Shown: piece by piece, positions 44,355 to 57,569 of the stretch
Position numbering within the stretch: the stretch's first letter is position 1
Layout: each line of letters opens with the position of its first letter
NCBI GenBank assembly: GCA_951799425.1
Contig: OX637405.1
Span: 30,959,135 to 31,023,134, forward strand
Direction of reading: 5' to 3'
From: Ilex aquifolium
Taxonomy: Eukaryota; Streptophyta; Magnoliopsida; Aquifoliales; Aquifoliaceae
DNA length: 64,000 bases
The notes under the pieces: generated by a model
Database searches by the model: none
What the model saw: the letters and a program-made list of their open reading frames with translations, nothing else
Told to the model about the DNA's origin: nothing
Position numbers and translations under genes: made by a program

Positions 44355-46434
44355 GCATTATGCATGTATATGTATGAAAGTTAGCATCATTGACATTACA
44401 TAGCATTATACACGTCCATGCATGATGAGATGGATATTATGCATGCATGCTATATAAAAATACAAGATTGACAACTGCTACAATTTTAATGGGCATGCAG
44501 AATATTAAAAAGGCATGCATGCAGATTAAAAATGAGTAGCGTAAGGAATATGTTAGACCCAAAGCTGAGAGAAGCCACCAGTAGTTCATTTTGCTTACAT
44601 TCAATCTCTGTCATCATGGCGTGGAGTGGCAAGTTTACTTGATATTTTTAAATTCTTCATCATTTCCTTTGCCTTTTTTTTTTTTTTTTTTTTTTGGTAA
44701 TTTTTAAATTAGAATGAAAATTTTCATTTGTTTACAAGTAACTTCCCCTACTCGCTCCAACGAGATGTGCGAGTAGTGATAATCAGGCACAATGCTAAGT
44801 TACATCCCCGATTAGGTGTAATTTTTTTATTTCAAAATAAAATTATGTCCTCGTATTGTCGAGGTTGTTTATTAGGTACAATGCTAAGTTATGACTAAAT
44901 TTTGTATTGTACAAATTGGTAAATGTTAAAATATTTTAAATGATTAATATTGTGTTTGAATCAATGGTTGTGGGATAAAATATAAATATATGTAGAGTTC
45001 AAAGTCATACAACATGTGCATTTGAAAGATTCGCCTCCCCCCTCTCCACATTTCTCAAATGTTAGTTGTGCAATAGGAAATAAAATTGATATGAAATTAT
45101 TGATTATAATAATTGATGTGATTTTTGTTAACATTTAGTTAATTCGACAAATTGAATTAGTCTTATCCCTTTTATTGGAAATCGATGTGTATTTTGATAG
45201 GCTTTATGCATCTAAAAACTTGATATTAAAAGGATAACTCATTGAATAACTCGCGAATTAAATTAAAATTTTCTTGTTATTCTATTTTTGCAAAACAACT
45301 GTTTCTTCTTAGAGCATTTTAACCCTTATGCTTTATTAAACTTAAATTTAAATTTGGGTAAAAATTTCTTAAAAAAATTCTTCAATCTTATACTCAAACT
45401 CATACTGAATTAAGGGAGACTCAAACCTTTATTAAAATCATTAATTGTTAGATTTCGTTCTCTTTTCAAGATCATTTGGTCATAATGTATCTTCCTTTAA
45501 ATTTGAGTTTGTCCTCTTTTAATTTCGAGTTTCTCCATTGGAATATTTTGTATCAAATCAAACGTTTTACTTACTTCCATTGGCATGTTTGAGCCCCATA
45601 TAAGATTCTCTTTATTCCTTACTTCCTTTCGATTTATATTTCGTATGTAACGGTTGATTCTATTATACGTATTACAAATATTATATACCACTATTACAAA
45701 AAAATCCGGTGAATCACAAGCCTGAAAAAAAAAATAGAAGAATAAAACCCCCAAAGAGATAAACACATAAGGAAATATATCCTTGCATGTGGCAGAGATT
45801 AACCTTCTCACCTTCTAGTGGGGATTGACGAAATTAAATCCTTGTATGTATGTTGTACGAAATTTTTAATCTTGATTAAGAATTTTGTATTCGATCAGAG
45901 TGATAAAATTACAGCAATGCCCCTTCTGGTTATGCTAGTCACTAATACCTAATAGAATTATAGAGGGAACAACTCTAAATATAATATAACAACACACACA
46001 AATATAAATATATATATATATATATGTATATTTATTCTGACAACATCTGCATATTGAGGGTGGGTCATGCAGAAATTTTCCTCCATTATATATTTCTTTA
46101 GTTATTAGTCAATTTGAAGATGGACGGAAGCGAATATTATTGAAGAATGGTATATTTTATTTATCGTCAAAGGTATGTATTGTCACATATTCAAGCATTT
46201 TGTGGTTCCCTCAAATGTCACATCTCACCTATCCTCTATTTTTCTTGATTTAATTTTCATGTTGGTCCACTATTTTTATTTTTATTTTTGTGGTAAGTAC
46301 AGGTCCACTTTCAAATTGCCCTTCATTTGCTTATTTAGGTGAAAAATCTCTCCCAGATGATATTGTATACCATTTAAAAGATTATAGTCAACTTTGATCG
46401 TCGGGATGTGCTCATGCCTGGCCATTGCAGCTCT
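44355..46434. other. AT-rich intergenic DNA
   Basis: No gene seen. Includes clustered atgcatgc words near 44390-44520 and an (AT)n run near 46010-46024. Confidence 0.45.
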
Positions 46435-46640
46435 TCTTTTTTTTTTTTTTTTTCTGTTATAAAGTTCAAGCTTACGTTGATTATTCTCTCGAGCTCTGAG
46501 CTAACCACGGTAACTCAAGTTAGTTTAAAAACTTGTCCACTAAAGAATAAAGGTCCCTTAAGAGGTGTGTAAAATATTGAACCTGAAACCTCTTTTTTGC
46601 CAGAAAATAGACTTGATTACTGTACCACCCCGAAAGTTCA
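46435..46640 (-). mobile_element. tRNA-derived SINE, family 1
   Basis: Minus strand: ggtggtacagtaatcaagtc (box A) and gaggtttcaggttcaatatt (box B), a body with taactcaagttagtttaaaa on the + strand, and a T run at about 46437-46454 representing the A tail. Related to the copy at 2245-2455. Confidence 0.6.
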
Positions 46641-47433
46641 TTGCATCTCTTCTCCTCACTTCATTTAGATCACCAAATTTATGAGAGAGAGAGAGAGTAT
46701 TTCAGGGAAAGACGTTGATGGATCCTTATCATCACCCTTATACTCAGATGGCATCTAGAAGTAATGCTAATATTCCATATTTACTCAGCATATGTCAGTT
46801 TTGCTCATATTTTATGTATAGGTTCACTTGTTTATACTTGTAAGCTACTTCACCATTCATAATTGGATTTATTATTATACCTTTCTTCCCCCTACGTTTC
46901 TTGCCCAAGTAAGTTAGAGTACCATGACATGGTTTTATTGGGGGAGGGGAGAGAGGGGGGATATTATGGTACTGAAGGTGGTACCGCATTGAAATTTATA
47001 ATTTTTGAAGGTTAAATTATAATTTTTTGATGTGTAAGTAATAATTACAAAAAATATGATAAATAATGAAAATTTTATGATCGATTATGAAAATTATAAC
47101 TCGTAAAGGATAAATTACAACTTACAAAAGAGAAGTTACAACTGATTTAAGTAATTCGTGATCAATCATAACACTTCATGACGGATCACTAATTTCTTTA
47201 TTCAATTCTAACTTCCTTTTTAAAAATTGTAACACTTAGTATGCTACCAAAGAAAATTTTTGATACTGTAAAATTACCCAATAGCTGAAACTGGCCCTAG
47301 CAATGCAAATGATCATTCAGCACATACCTACTGTTCTAGGATTCATTATTAGTAAATACATAACATACATTGCATATGTATAACACCTACAACAATACAA
47401 TTATTTTTTGAGGACACATTTAAGTAAGCAACC
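46641..47433. other. AT-rich intergenic DNA, left flank of the retrotransposon
   Basis: No gene recognised. Ends with the CAACC target-site copy at 47429-47433. Confidence 0.45.
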
Positions 47434-48841
47434 TGATGAGTGCGCGAAAGTACATTCTAAATACCCTATTATTGGATTAAAATGCTAAAATGTGAATAGA
47501 AATAATTAGATATAATTTATATTATTGAATTTAATATCTATTCGCACTGAGATATATTTGAGCATGATTTTATAATATTTTAAATCTTAAATATTGCATT
47601 ATTGGTTGGTGAAAGATAATTTACAATTGGGCTTTACATTTAATATTTTGGAACTTTATTATTGGGTTTTTATATTTGTTTTTATTTTGATGACAGCCCA
47701 TAGAGTGAAAAGGCTGAAATTGATGCTGCTATCACGTGGACCCAACACTAATTATTTTTATTGGGCTTGATCTTTCTCAAGTTACACAAGATTTGGGCTC
47801 TAGGAGTTGAAATAAAGAAGTTGGAATAAAGAGGGGAAGAAAATATATTTTCTTCTTAAAGACTTGAAAACCTAAGCCTTTTTGGGCCTTTTCCTTTTGA
47901 GCCTTGGACGGCTGGAACCAAAAAAACAAAAAAGATAATAAAAGGGTTTGACTTGTCTATATAAAGGGGGAGGCGGCTGTTCCTTTGGGGGGACTTGGAC
48001 TGAACGCATATCAAAGAAAGGGGCAGCGGCTGGAAGACGAAACAGAAGGGCAGACGCAGATCAGAGAGTTGAAAAATTCCATGGCCGCCGGTTTGATCTA
48101 TTTCTTTGGGAGATTTTTATTGTCCATTATATTTATGGGTAACTAAATTCTCAAGTAATGCGAGGGATGAACTTGCACAGTAGATGGTATTTTATTTATT
48201 TTTAATTTATGTATTTGATTTCTAATTAGAAAGACTCTTTTGTTTTACCATTCTCAATTTATTGTTGGTATTTTCTTCTCCGAATAGTCATAGAATTTAT
48301 TCTGTTTATGGATTCAGTCATGCTTTTTCTATTGAATGGATTAGTTCTTTGATTATGTTTGGATCAATTATTTATCTATATTGATTTAATTCTTTGCTGC
48401 AATATTGCTTCTTGAGTATATTGTCGTCGTTAGATTTTCTCAATAGTGATAATAATTTACGTGTTTTCAAAGTGGGGAATGATTTTTCAAAAGAGTTACA
48501 TGTGGTTTGATCTTGGTTTATAAATCTATACCTTCCGGTTGGGAATTTTGGGAATTGAATTCCTAATTGAGTTATTCAATGAATTAAGAATAATTAAAAT
48601 ACCAGATTTGTGCAAGGGATTCCCGTCGCTTTACTGTTTGTCAAATTTGAGTACTTTTTACGTTAGTCACTTTGTTTCACTTTAATTTGCATTTTAAAAT
48701 TAATCTTTATTCTCCAGTAATCATTTAATATTTTTCTTTAGTTTCTTTGTTCCTATCTATTATTCTTTTAATTTGTCTCTCTGTGGAATCGACACCCCAA
48801 AGCTGTGCTACAATTACCGTGTTATTCTTTGGGCGTAATCA
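47434..48841 (+). repeat. 5' LTR
   Basis: 1408 bp, TG…CA. A TATA box (tatataaa) at 47958-47965 is preceded by tttgacttgtc and followed by a GC-richer leader, so transcription would start near 47990. The short frame at 47948-48142 is identical in both LTRs but has no recognised product. Confidence 0.93.
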
Positions 48842-48846
48842 AAATT

Positions 48847-48864
48847 TGGCGCCGTTGCCGGGGA
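48847..48864 (+). promoter_or_regulatory. Primer-binding site, complementary to tRNA-Asp 3' end
   Basis: tggcgccgttgccgggga begins 5 bases after the LTR. It is complementary to the last 18 bases (including CCA) of plant cytosolic tRNA-Asp, the usual primer of Athila-type elements. Confidence 0.88.
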
Positions 48865-49027
48865 GACGGTAGAAGAATTGTTAGATAGTTTTTCTTTTCA
48901 ACAGTCTGCAAAAAACGGTAACTTCGTTCCTTCTTTTAGCTTGCTGCATTGTTATTATTATTATTATTTATCTTCTTTCTTTTTTTTTTTATAGTATTTT
49001 TATTCTTTTAGTATTTCATTGCCTTGC

Positions 49028-52000
49028 ATGCACAGATATAGAGACACCTTGGGTAGATTTGCTAGTAGGCCTGTGGTAGAGTTAGACTCAGATTTTTTAA
49101 ATCCTTTATTTGACAATCAATCGAGTCCCGAAGAAATGGGTGAACACGAAGATCAACCCATTAGAACTCTTCATGATTACTTGCACCCTACACGCACAGC
49201 CACACCATCATGCATCATGTTTCCAGCTAATACTCGCCAACTAGATTTTAAAACAGGGATGATACAGTTACTCCCTAATTTTCATGGCTTGGAAAATGAA
49301 AATCCATATGTGCACATTAGAGAGTTTGAGGAAGTAGTTGCAACTTTTCATAATCAAATTGCACTTGATGATGTTGTGAGACTTAAGTTCTTTCCTTTTT
49401 CTTTGAAGGATAGAGCTAAGAGTTGGTTATACTCGCTGAGACCACGATCTATTGGGACATGGAGTGAGATGACTTAGGTCTTCTTTAATAAATATTTCCC
49501 CCAACATAAGACCAATGCCTTAAAAAGACAAATCTCCACCTTTGCACAAAAGGATAGTGAGACTTTGTATCAGTCTTGAGAGAGATTTAAGGAGTTGTTG
49601 AGTGTGTGTCCTCACCATGGGTATGAGAATTGGCGTTTAGTGAGTTATTTTTATGAGGGACTTACACCTAGAGAACGTCAATTTGTGGAGATGATGTGTA
49701 ATGGTGAGTTCTTACAAAAAGATCCTGATGAGGCCATAGAATACCTCAATGAGCTTGCTGAAAAAGCTCACACTTGGACTGGACCTAGTGCTACTGAAAG
49801 CACAAATAGGTCACGACCTGCAGGGAACCCAAATGGTGGTGGAATTTACCATCTCAGGGAAGATGATAACCTAAAGGCTAAGGTTGAGATGCTCACTAGG
49901 GAGTTAGATGTGTTAAAGACTAAGGACTTAAAGCCAACACACGTGGCTAATCATGCAGAGTCTTTTGGACCATGTTTTGTGTGTGGCGGGGTAGATCACC
50001 TCGCCCAAGAATGTCTCACACTTGCTGAGATGAGAGGGATGTATGAGGAACAATGTAATGCCTTAGGTATGTACAAGAAGCCTTTTACACCTTACTCTGA
50101 TACCTATAATCCGGGGTGGCGCAATCACCCCAATTTTAGCTGGAAGTCTGAAAATCAGCCACCTGCACAACCCCCTAGATCATACCCTGCACCTTATCAT
50201 ACACCTACATCTTCTAGGAGTCCTTTAGAAGACACTTTGCATGCTTTTATTGAGACACAGGGTAAGACTAACCAAAAGTTTGAATCTTTGATTGTGCAGG
50301 TTGTTGAAGAAAACAAAGAGATAAAAAGTCAAATGTCTAAATTGATGAGCTCTTTGAGTGTGAATGAGCGAGGTAAGTTCCCTTCTCAAGCTCAGTCTGC
50401 ACCCCATGGTCAACACATGGCACAAGAGAATTTGAAGGATGTGAATGTCATTGTGACACGAAGTGGTGAGTCATTACACACTCCAACAACGGACAAATCA
50501 GATGATCAAGATAATAGTGATGCCGATCTGCCTAAGGAACCTGAGGTGACAAAGAGTCTTGTTAAGGTACCATTTCCTCAAGCTTTAAAATCAAGCAAGC
50601 GAACTCTGGATGCTAACAATGAAATCCTAGAGAATCTAAGGCAGGTAAAAATCAATCTTCCTCTTTTGCATGTGATTAAACAAGTACCTACTTATGCAAA
50701 GGTTCTCAAGGATTTGTGTACAGTCAAGAGGAAGCACCATGTGAAGAAGACAGCGTTCCTGACAGAGCAAGTTAGTGCTCTAATTGAGCAGCGGATTCCT
50801 CCCAAGTACAAGGATCCTGGTTGTCCAACCATTGCATGCAACATTGGAAATAATGAGTTTGGGCAGGCTTTGCTAGATTTAGGAGCTAGTGTGAATCTAA
50901 TGCCATATTCTATTTATTTGCAGTTGGGGTTGGGAGAAATCAAACCAACCACTGTGGTATTGCAATTGGCTGACCGTTCAGTCAAAGTACCTCGGGGTGT
51001 GGTAGAGGATGTTCTAATTCAAATTGATAAATTTTATTATCCTGTTGATTTCCTAATCCTTGACACTAGTTCTGTTGTTGATACTACTTCTAAAATTCCT
51101 TTGATTTTAGGTAGGCCTTTCCTTGCCACAGCTAATGCTCTTATTAATTGCAGGAACGGGCTCATGAAGCTGTCTTTTGGGAACATGACTCTCAAGGTGA
51201 ATATTTTTCATATTGCAAAACAGCCAGAAGATGATGACGAGAGCCATCAAGCATACATGATTGACTCACTCATGGATAAGGGAGTTTCTATAGCTCATGA
51301 TTTTGATCCCCTTGAGTATTTTCTTATTCATTCTGAATGTAATTCTATCAGTGATCCATCTGATGTAGCTGATATTTGTGCTATTTTTGATAGAACTCAG
51401 GACTATGGCACTCGGACATGGCAACCGAAATTTGAGGAGTTACCTGAGAAAGGTGAAAAACAAATTCCTACAAGTGTGGAAGCACCCAAAGTTGAATTGA
51501 AGCCTCTGCCTAAGGGCTTAAAGCATGTTTTCCTTGGTCCAGGTGATACTTTTCCTGTTATTATCTCATCTGAATTGTCTGAGTCTCAAGGTGAGAAATT
51601 AATTCGGACCCTGAATGAGCATAAGTCAGCCTTAGGTTGGAACATTGCTGATATAAAAGGTATTAGTCCCCTGATCTGTTCTCATAAAATTAATTTGGAA
51701 GAAGGAACTAGCCCTCGCAGAGACCCCCAGCGTAGGCTTAATCCCACTATGAAAGAAGTGGTAAAAAATGAAGTGTTGAAACTATTAGATGCAGGAATCA
51801 TATATCCTATTGCTGATAGTAAATGGGTAAGTCCTACACAGGTTGTTCCTAAAAAGTCAGGTGTTACTGTGGTAAAGAATGACCTGGGAGAGTTAGTTCC
51901 TACAAAACTTGTGACTGGGTGGCGGATGTGCATTGATTACAGAAAATTGAATGCTGCCACCCGGAAAGACCATTTTCCTCTCCCTTTTATTGATCAAATT

Positions 52001-54391
52001 CTTGAGCGTGTGGCTGGTCATCCTTTTTATTGTTTCTTGGATGGTTATTCTGGTTATTATCAAATTGAAATTGCATTAGAAGACCAGGAAAAAACCACTT
52101 TCACTTGTCCTTTTGGTACTTATGCTTTTCGTAGAATGCCATTTGGATTGTGTAATGCACCTGCTACTTTTCAACGTTGCATGATGAGTATTTTTAGTGA
52201 CATGGTTGAAAATTGCATGGAAGTTTTTATGGATGACTTAACTGTTTTTGGATCTTCTTTTGATGCATGCTTATTGAATTTGGAGAGAGTGTTGACTCGT
52301 TGTGAGGAAAAGAAATTGGTTTTGAATTGGGAGAAATGCCACTTTATGGTACCTTCAGGTATTGTCTTAGGGCATATTATATCTTCTAAGGGGATAGAGG
52401 TTGATCAATCTAAGATTGAATTAATCTCTAAGTTACCTACACCTAGGACAGTAAAGGATGTGAGATCATTTCTTGGTCATGCGGGCTTTTATAGGAGGTT
52501 CATACAAAATTTTTCCACCATATCTAGACCATTATGTGACCTCCTAGCTAAAGATGCCCCATTTGAGTGGACACAAGCTTGTCAAGAGGCATTTAAAATG
52601 CTAATTGGCAAGCTTACCTCAGCACCCATAATGCAACCACCCGACTGGACTTTACCTTTTGAGATCATGTGTGATGCTAGTGATTTTGCTGTAGGTGTTG
52701 TTCTTGGACAGCGAAGAGAGGGGAAGCCTTTTGTCATTTATTATGCTAGTAGAACTCTAAATAGTGCTCAAATGAATTACTCCACCACGGAAAAAGAGTT
52801 GCTAGCTGTAGTGTTTGCTTTGGATAAGTTTCGTGCTTATTTGATTGGTTCTCCTATTATTATTTTCACAGATCATGCAGCCCTTAAGTACCTTCTTACA
52901 AAGAAGGATGCTAAGGCACGATTAATACGGTGGATTTTACTTTTGCAGGAATTTGATATTACTATCAAAGACAAGAAAGGAGTGGAGAACGTAGTGGCTG
53001 ACCATCTCTCGAGGCTCACATTTGAGGATACCTCTGACCACCTACCAATCAGGGATGATTTCCCCGATGAGCATTTACTTTCTATTACTTCTCTACCATG
53101 GTTTGCTCATATTGTGAATTATTTGGTTGCAGGTGAGTTACCGGTGGATTGGAGCGCTCAGGACAAGAGGAAGTTCATGACTGAGGTACGTAATTTCTAT
53201 TGGGATGACCCTTTTCTTTTCAAATACTGTCCTGACCAAATTTTAAGGCGTTGCATTCCTGATGAGGAGATTGCCAGCGTCTTGGAATTTTGTCATTCCC
53301 AAGCTTGTGGAGGCCACTTTTCTATGAAGAAAACCGCTGCAAAAATTCTGCAGTGTGGATTTTATTGGCCCACCTTGTTTAAGGATGCGAATATCTATTG
53401 TCGCTCATGTGAAAAGTGTCAAAAGTTAGGAGCCATGTCCCGTCGTCATATGATGCCCTTAAACCCAATTTTAGTGATTGAAATTTTTGATTGTTGGGGC
53501 ATTGATTTTATGGGACCATTTCCTCCTTCTTTTGGATATCAATATATTATTGTGGCAGTAGATTATGTGTCAAAATGGGTAGAGGCAGCAGCTTGCAGGA
53601 GCAATGATAATAAGACGGTAATTAAATTTCTCAAAGAAAATGTGTTATCTCGATTTGGTATACCACGTGCTATCATTAGTGACCGGGGTACGCATTTTTG
53701 CAACCGTTCTTTTGAAGCTTTAATGAAAAAATATGGGGTGGTACATAAGATCTCTACTGCCTACCACCCTCAGACAAGTGGACAGGTAGAACTTGCAAAC
53801 AGGAAAATTAAACAAATTTTAGAAAAAACGGTCAACCCGGATCGCAAGGATTGGTCTTTGAGACTAGTTGATGCGCTTTGGGCCTACCGTACAGCTTTCA
53901 AAACTCATTTAGGCATGTCACCTTATAGACTTGTTTTTGGAAAGCCTTGTCACTTACCTGTGGAGCTCGAGCATCGAGCCTATTGGGCCATCAAGAATTT
54001 CAATTTTGACATGGGAGAAGCAGGTAAGCTTAGGAAGTTTCAGTTGACCGAGTTAGAGGAGTTGAGAAATGATGCTTATGAGAACTCTAAAATTTATAAG
54101 GCTAAAATGAAAGCATTTCATGATAAAAATATTTTGAGAAAAACGTTTAAACCGAATGATCGAGTGTTTTTATATGATTCTAGACTCCATAAGCACCCAG
54201 GAAAACTTAGGTCTAGGTGGACCGGACCTTTTGTAGTGAAGAATGTTTTTGCACATGGGGCGGTGGAAATAGAGGATCTTAAGGATGGTCGGATCTTTAA
54301 AGTAAATGGTCAGCGCCTTAAAGTGTTAATTGATAGACAAGTTCCAATCGTGGAAGACATTCCACTTGAGGATCCGGTCTATCAACCTTGA
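49028..54391 (+). pseudogene. Retrotransposon gag-pol polyprotein, two in-frame stops in gag
   Basis: A single frame from ATG 49028 to the stop at 54389-54391 (1787 codons) is broken only by TAG at 49475-49477 and TGA at 49577-49579, both in gag, without frameshift. Domains in order: capsid-like gag with the YVHIREFEEV and WLYSLRP region; zinc knuckle [14 protein letters not shown] near 49970-50015; protease with DLGAS near 50876; reverse transcriptase with [14 protein letters not shown] and active-site FMDD near 52230; RNase H from CDASDF near 52670; integrase zinc finger near 53290-53425; and the DDE core with [13 protein letters not shown] and GQVELANRK near 53500-53800. After the second stop 1598 codons are open. 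The enzymes look intact, so the lesion is limited to gag. Confidence 0.9.
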
Positions 54392-56098
54392 CCACACCAT
54401 GCAGGTATGTTTTTATTTATTTGTTTTGTTTTATTTTATTTTATTTTATTTATTTTATTTTATTTTATTTTATTTTCCTTTTAGTTTGCTGTTGTTTTCT
54501 TTGTTTTTATTTGCAGGTTAGTTTCATTTTGTCATTTCAGGTTACCATCTTTGGTGCTTAGCGAACTACCCATATCACTCATCAGGTGTATTCTACCCTT
54601 TTTAGTTATTCTCCATTCAAATTTGATTCTTAAACATTGAGGACAATGTTTCATTTAAGTTGGGGGGTGGTGGTGCAAATTCAATATTTAAAATGTTTGT
54701 TGGAACTCTGTGGCGTATTTGCATGTGTCAAATGTTTTTAATTTTACATCACACGTGCATCCTTTTCACATGTGTACTTATTCTCATTCATAGCCATCTT
54801 CGTGAATTCTTCAAACCCACCATAATCATTTTTTTTGCTGAAGCATTCACAGAACTCCTAATGCACTCATCCAAGCTTTGTGGTAAGATGGTGGTTTGAC
54901 ACATGTAGCTAGAGAACTCTTTTGCTTAAGTATTCATGTGAGTTTTGGAGAGGATTGAGAGCCTACAATGCAGCAAATTGTGATAAGCGTTCATTGATCT
55001 GTTGAATTGGGTACTTCTTTTGAGAATATCATTACATGGTTTGTGGTAAGATGGTGGATATACATGGGATATGACGAAGGTCAACTTAGGATCAACGTTT
55101 GAGCCTTTCAAGCTAACCCTTTCCACCATGGACCCCTAGTAGCCAAGTTTGAGCCAATAAACACATGTAGCCTTTTCTTTTCATATGCTTACATTACCCA
55201 TACCTCTCCACATTGGAGTATAACCTATACACTGATTTTTCCTACCCTTGTTACTTCCAAGTGTGTACTAGATGTGGAATTTTCTTTGAAAAAAAAAAAA
55301 AAAGAGAAAGAGAAAGAAAAGGAAAGAACACGAGTTACAAGGTGTTCAAGTGAGTAAGCTTCAAAGAAAAAATACCGAGGCTGGTTAGAAATAGAAAAAA
55401 ATACCATGGTGACATTATTGTGTACCAAATTTGATCCAAAAAAAAAGAAAGAAAAAAAAAAAGAAGAAGGAAAAGAGGCATTATTCTATGACTTGAAAGG
55501 TTGAAGAGTACATCAAGTGAGAAATGTGGTTTATTGAGAGATTTAATGAGATTCCATTTGTATGTACTTGGAAGTTTTTGAATCCTTTTCATTTTTTTTA
55601 TATAGCCTCAAACCTAAGCCACGTTACAACCTTTTGTGTTGACCGTTCTGATCCTAAGTAAGGTTTTGGGAAAGCGTGGTGGAAGTCTCATTTGTTAGTA
55701 TTCCTATCATAAGATCAATGTTTGTTTGTTGCTTGTACAGAATTGCCTAATTCCCTATGAGAGTGTGTGCACACCCATTGTCAACTCCATAGAGAGAATC
55801 TCCCCACGAAACACTTTTATACCCGTGAGTTATGGAGTTGAACCTTTCGCTTGAGATGTTCTTGATGTTGCATGTGTCAGGGCTTCTGGTAAGATGGATA
55901 TAGTTTGGAACACACACACACTCTGTGGACTGCTTCAGGTGGATTGTTTGTGATGGGGTTGTTGAATTCCTAAGATTGTTTTGATATGTGAATCTGGAAA
56001 GTGTGACTTGATTGCCTTTGTGTGTGATTTTCTATGTTTTCTTTCATTGTTTTGGCATGAAAATTGCTAGGGACTAGCAATGAGTAAGTTGGGGGGTG
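54392..56098 (+). other. Retrotransposon 3' non-coding region, no env-like ORF
   Basis: This 1.7-kb stretch between pol and the 3' LTR, where some Athila elements carry an env-like frame, holds only short frames. A (tttta)n-type run follows the pol stop (54420-54480). The motif attgaggacaatgtttcatt leads to agttggggggtggtggtg at 54657-54674, a polypurine-like tract. Confidence 0.7.
56087..56098 (+). promoter_or_regulatory. Polypurine tract
   Basis: aagttggggggtg directly precedes the TG of the 3' LTR, the expected plus-strand primer position. A similar tract occurs internally at 54657-54670. Confidence 0.8.
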
Positions 56099-57506
56099 TG
56101 ATGAGTGCGCGAAAGTACATTCTAAATACCCTATTATTGGATTAAAATGCTAAAATGTGAATAGAAATAATTAGATATAATTTATATTATTGAATTTAAT
56201 ATCTATTCGCACTGAGATATATTTGAGCATGATTTTATAATATTTTAAATATTAAATATTGCATTATTGGTTGGTGAAAGATAATTTACAATTGGGCTTT
56301 ACATTTAATATTTTGGAACTTTATTATTGGGTTTTTATATTTGTTTTTATTTTGATGACAGCCCATAGAGTGAAAAGGCTGAAATTGATGCTGCTATCAC
56401 GTGGACCCAACACTAATTATTTTTATTGGGCTTGATCTTTCTCAAGTTACACAAGATTTGGGCTCTAGGAGTTGAAATAAAGAAGTTGGAATAAAGAGGG
56501 GAAGAAAATATATTTTCTTCTTAAAGACTTGAAAACCTAAGCCTTTTTGGGCCTTTTCCTTTTGAGCCTTGGACGGCTGGAACCAAAAAAACAAAAAAGA
56601 TAATAAAAGGGTTTGACTTGTCTATATAAAGGGGGAGGCGGCTGTTCCTTTGGGGGGACTTGGACTGAACGCATATCAAAGAAAGGGGCAGCGGCTGGAA
56701 GACGAAACAGAAGGGCAGACGCAGATCAGAGAGTTGAAAAATTCCATGGCCGCCGGTTTGATCTATTTCTTTGGGAGATTTTTATTGTCCATTATATTTA
56801 TGGGTAACTAAATTCTCAAGTAATGCGAGGGATGAACTTGCACAGTAGATGGTATTTTATTTATTTTTAATTTATGTATTTGATTTCTAATTAGAAAGAC
56901 TCTTTTGTTTTACCATTCTCAATTTATTGTTGGTATTTTCTTCTCCGAATAGTCATAGAATTTATTCTGTTTATGGATTCAGTCATGCTTTTTCTATTGA
57001 ATGGATTAGTTCTTTGATTATGTTTGGATCAATTATTTATCTATATTGATTTAATTCTTTGCTGCAATATTGCTTCTTGAGTATATTGTCGTCGTTAGAT
57101 TTTCTCAATAGTGATAATAATTTACGTGTTTTCAAAGTGGGGAATGATTTTTCAAAAGAGTTACATGTGGTTTGATCTTGGTTTATAAATCTATACCTTC
57201 CGGTTGGGAATTTTGGGAATTGAATTCCTAATTGAGTTATTCAATGAATTAAGAATAATTAAAATACCAGATTTGTGCAAGGGATTCCCGTCGCTTTACT
57301 GTTTGTCAAATTTGAGTACTTTTTACGTTAGTCACTTTGTTTCACTTTAATTTGCATTTTAAAATTAATCTTTATTCTCCAGTAATCATTTAATATTTTT
57401 CTTTAGTTTCTTTGTTCCTATCTATTATTCTTTTAATTTGTCTCTCTGTGGAATCGACACCCCAAAGCTGTGCTACAATTACCGTGTTATTCTTTGGGCG
57501 TAATCA
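56099..57506 (+). repeat. 3' LTR
   Basis: 1408 bp, the same length as the 5' LTR, with one base difference noted by eye (56251). TATA box at 56623-56630. Followed by the target duplication CAACC. Confidence 0.93.
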
Positions 57507-57569
57507 CAACCCATTTTAAAATGATTTATCATTATTATAAATATTATAAATTAATATAATATTAATTTA

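Larger units (their letters stand above)
47434..57506 (+). mobile_element. Athila-like Ty3/Gypsy LTR retrotransposon, structurally complete
   Basis: Two 1408-bp direct LTRs (47434-48841 and 56099-57506) start TG and end CA. A CAACC target duplication flanks both sides (47429-47433 and 57507-57511). The order is LTR, primer site, gag-pol in one frame, about 1.7 kb of non-coding DNA, polypurine tract, LTR. Pol order is protease, reverse transcriptase, RNase H, integrase, which is the Ty3/Gypsy order. The tRNA-Asp primer site, the reverse transcriptase motifs and the lack of a chromodomain point to the Athila group. I saw only one difference between the LTRs (c at 47586, a at 56251). Two in-frame stops lie in gag, and no env-like ORF is present. 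Confidence 0.93.

Noticed and set aside
47948-48142. 64-codon frame in each LTR as a real gene
   Set aside because: Identical in both LTRs because the LTRs are nearly identical. It lies in the leader region and no domain is recognised.
48842-48870. A tRNA gene after the 5' LTR
   Set aside because: The tRNA-like sequence is only the 18-base primer-binding site complementary to tRNA-Asp; there is no cloverleaf.
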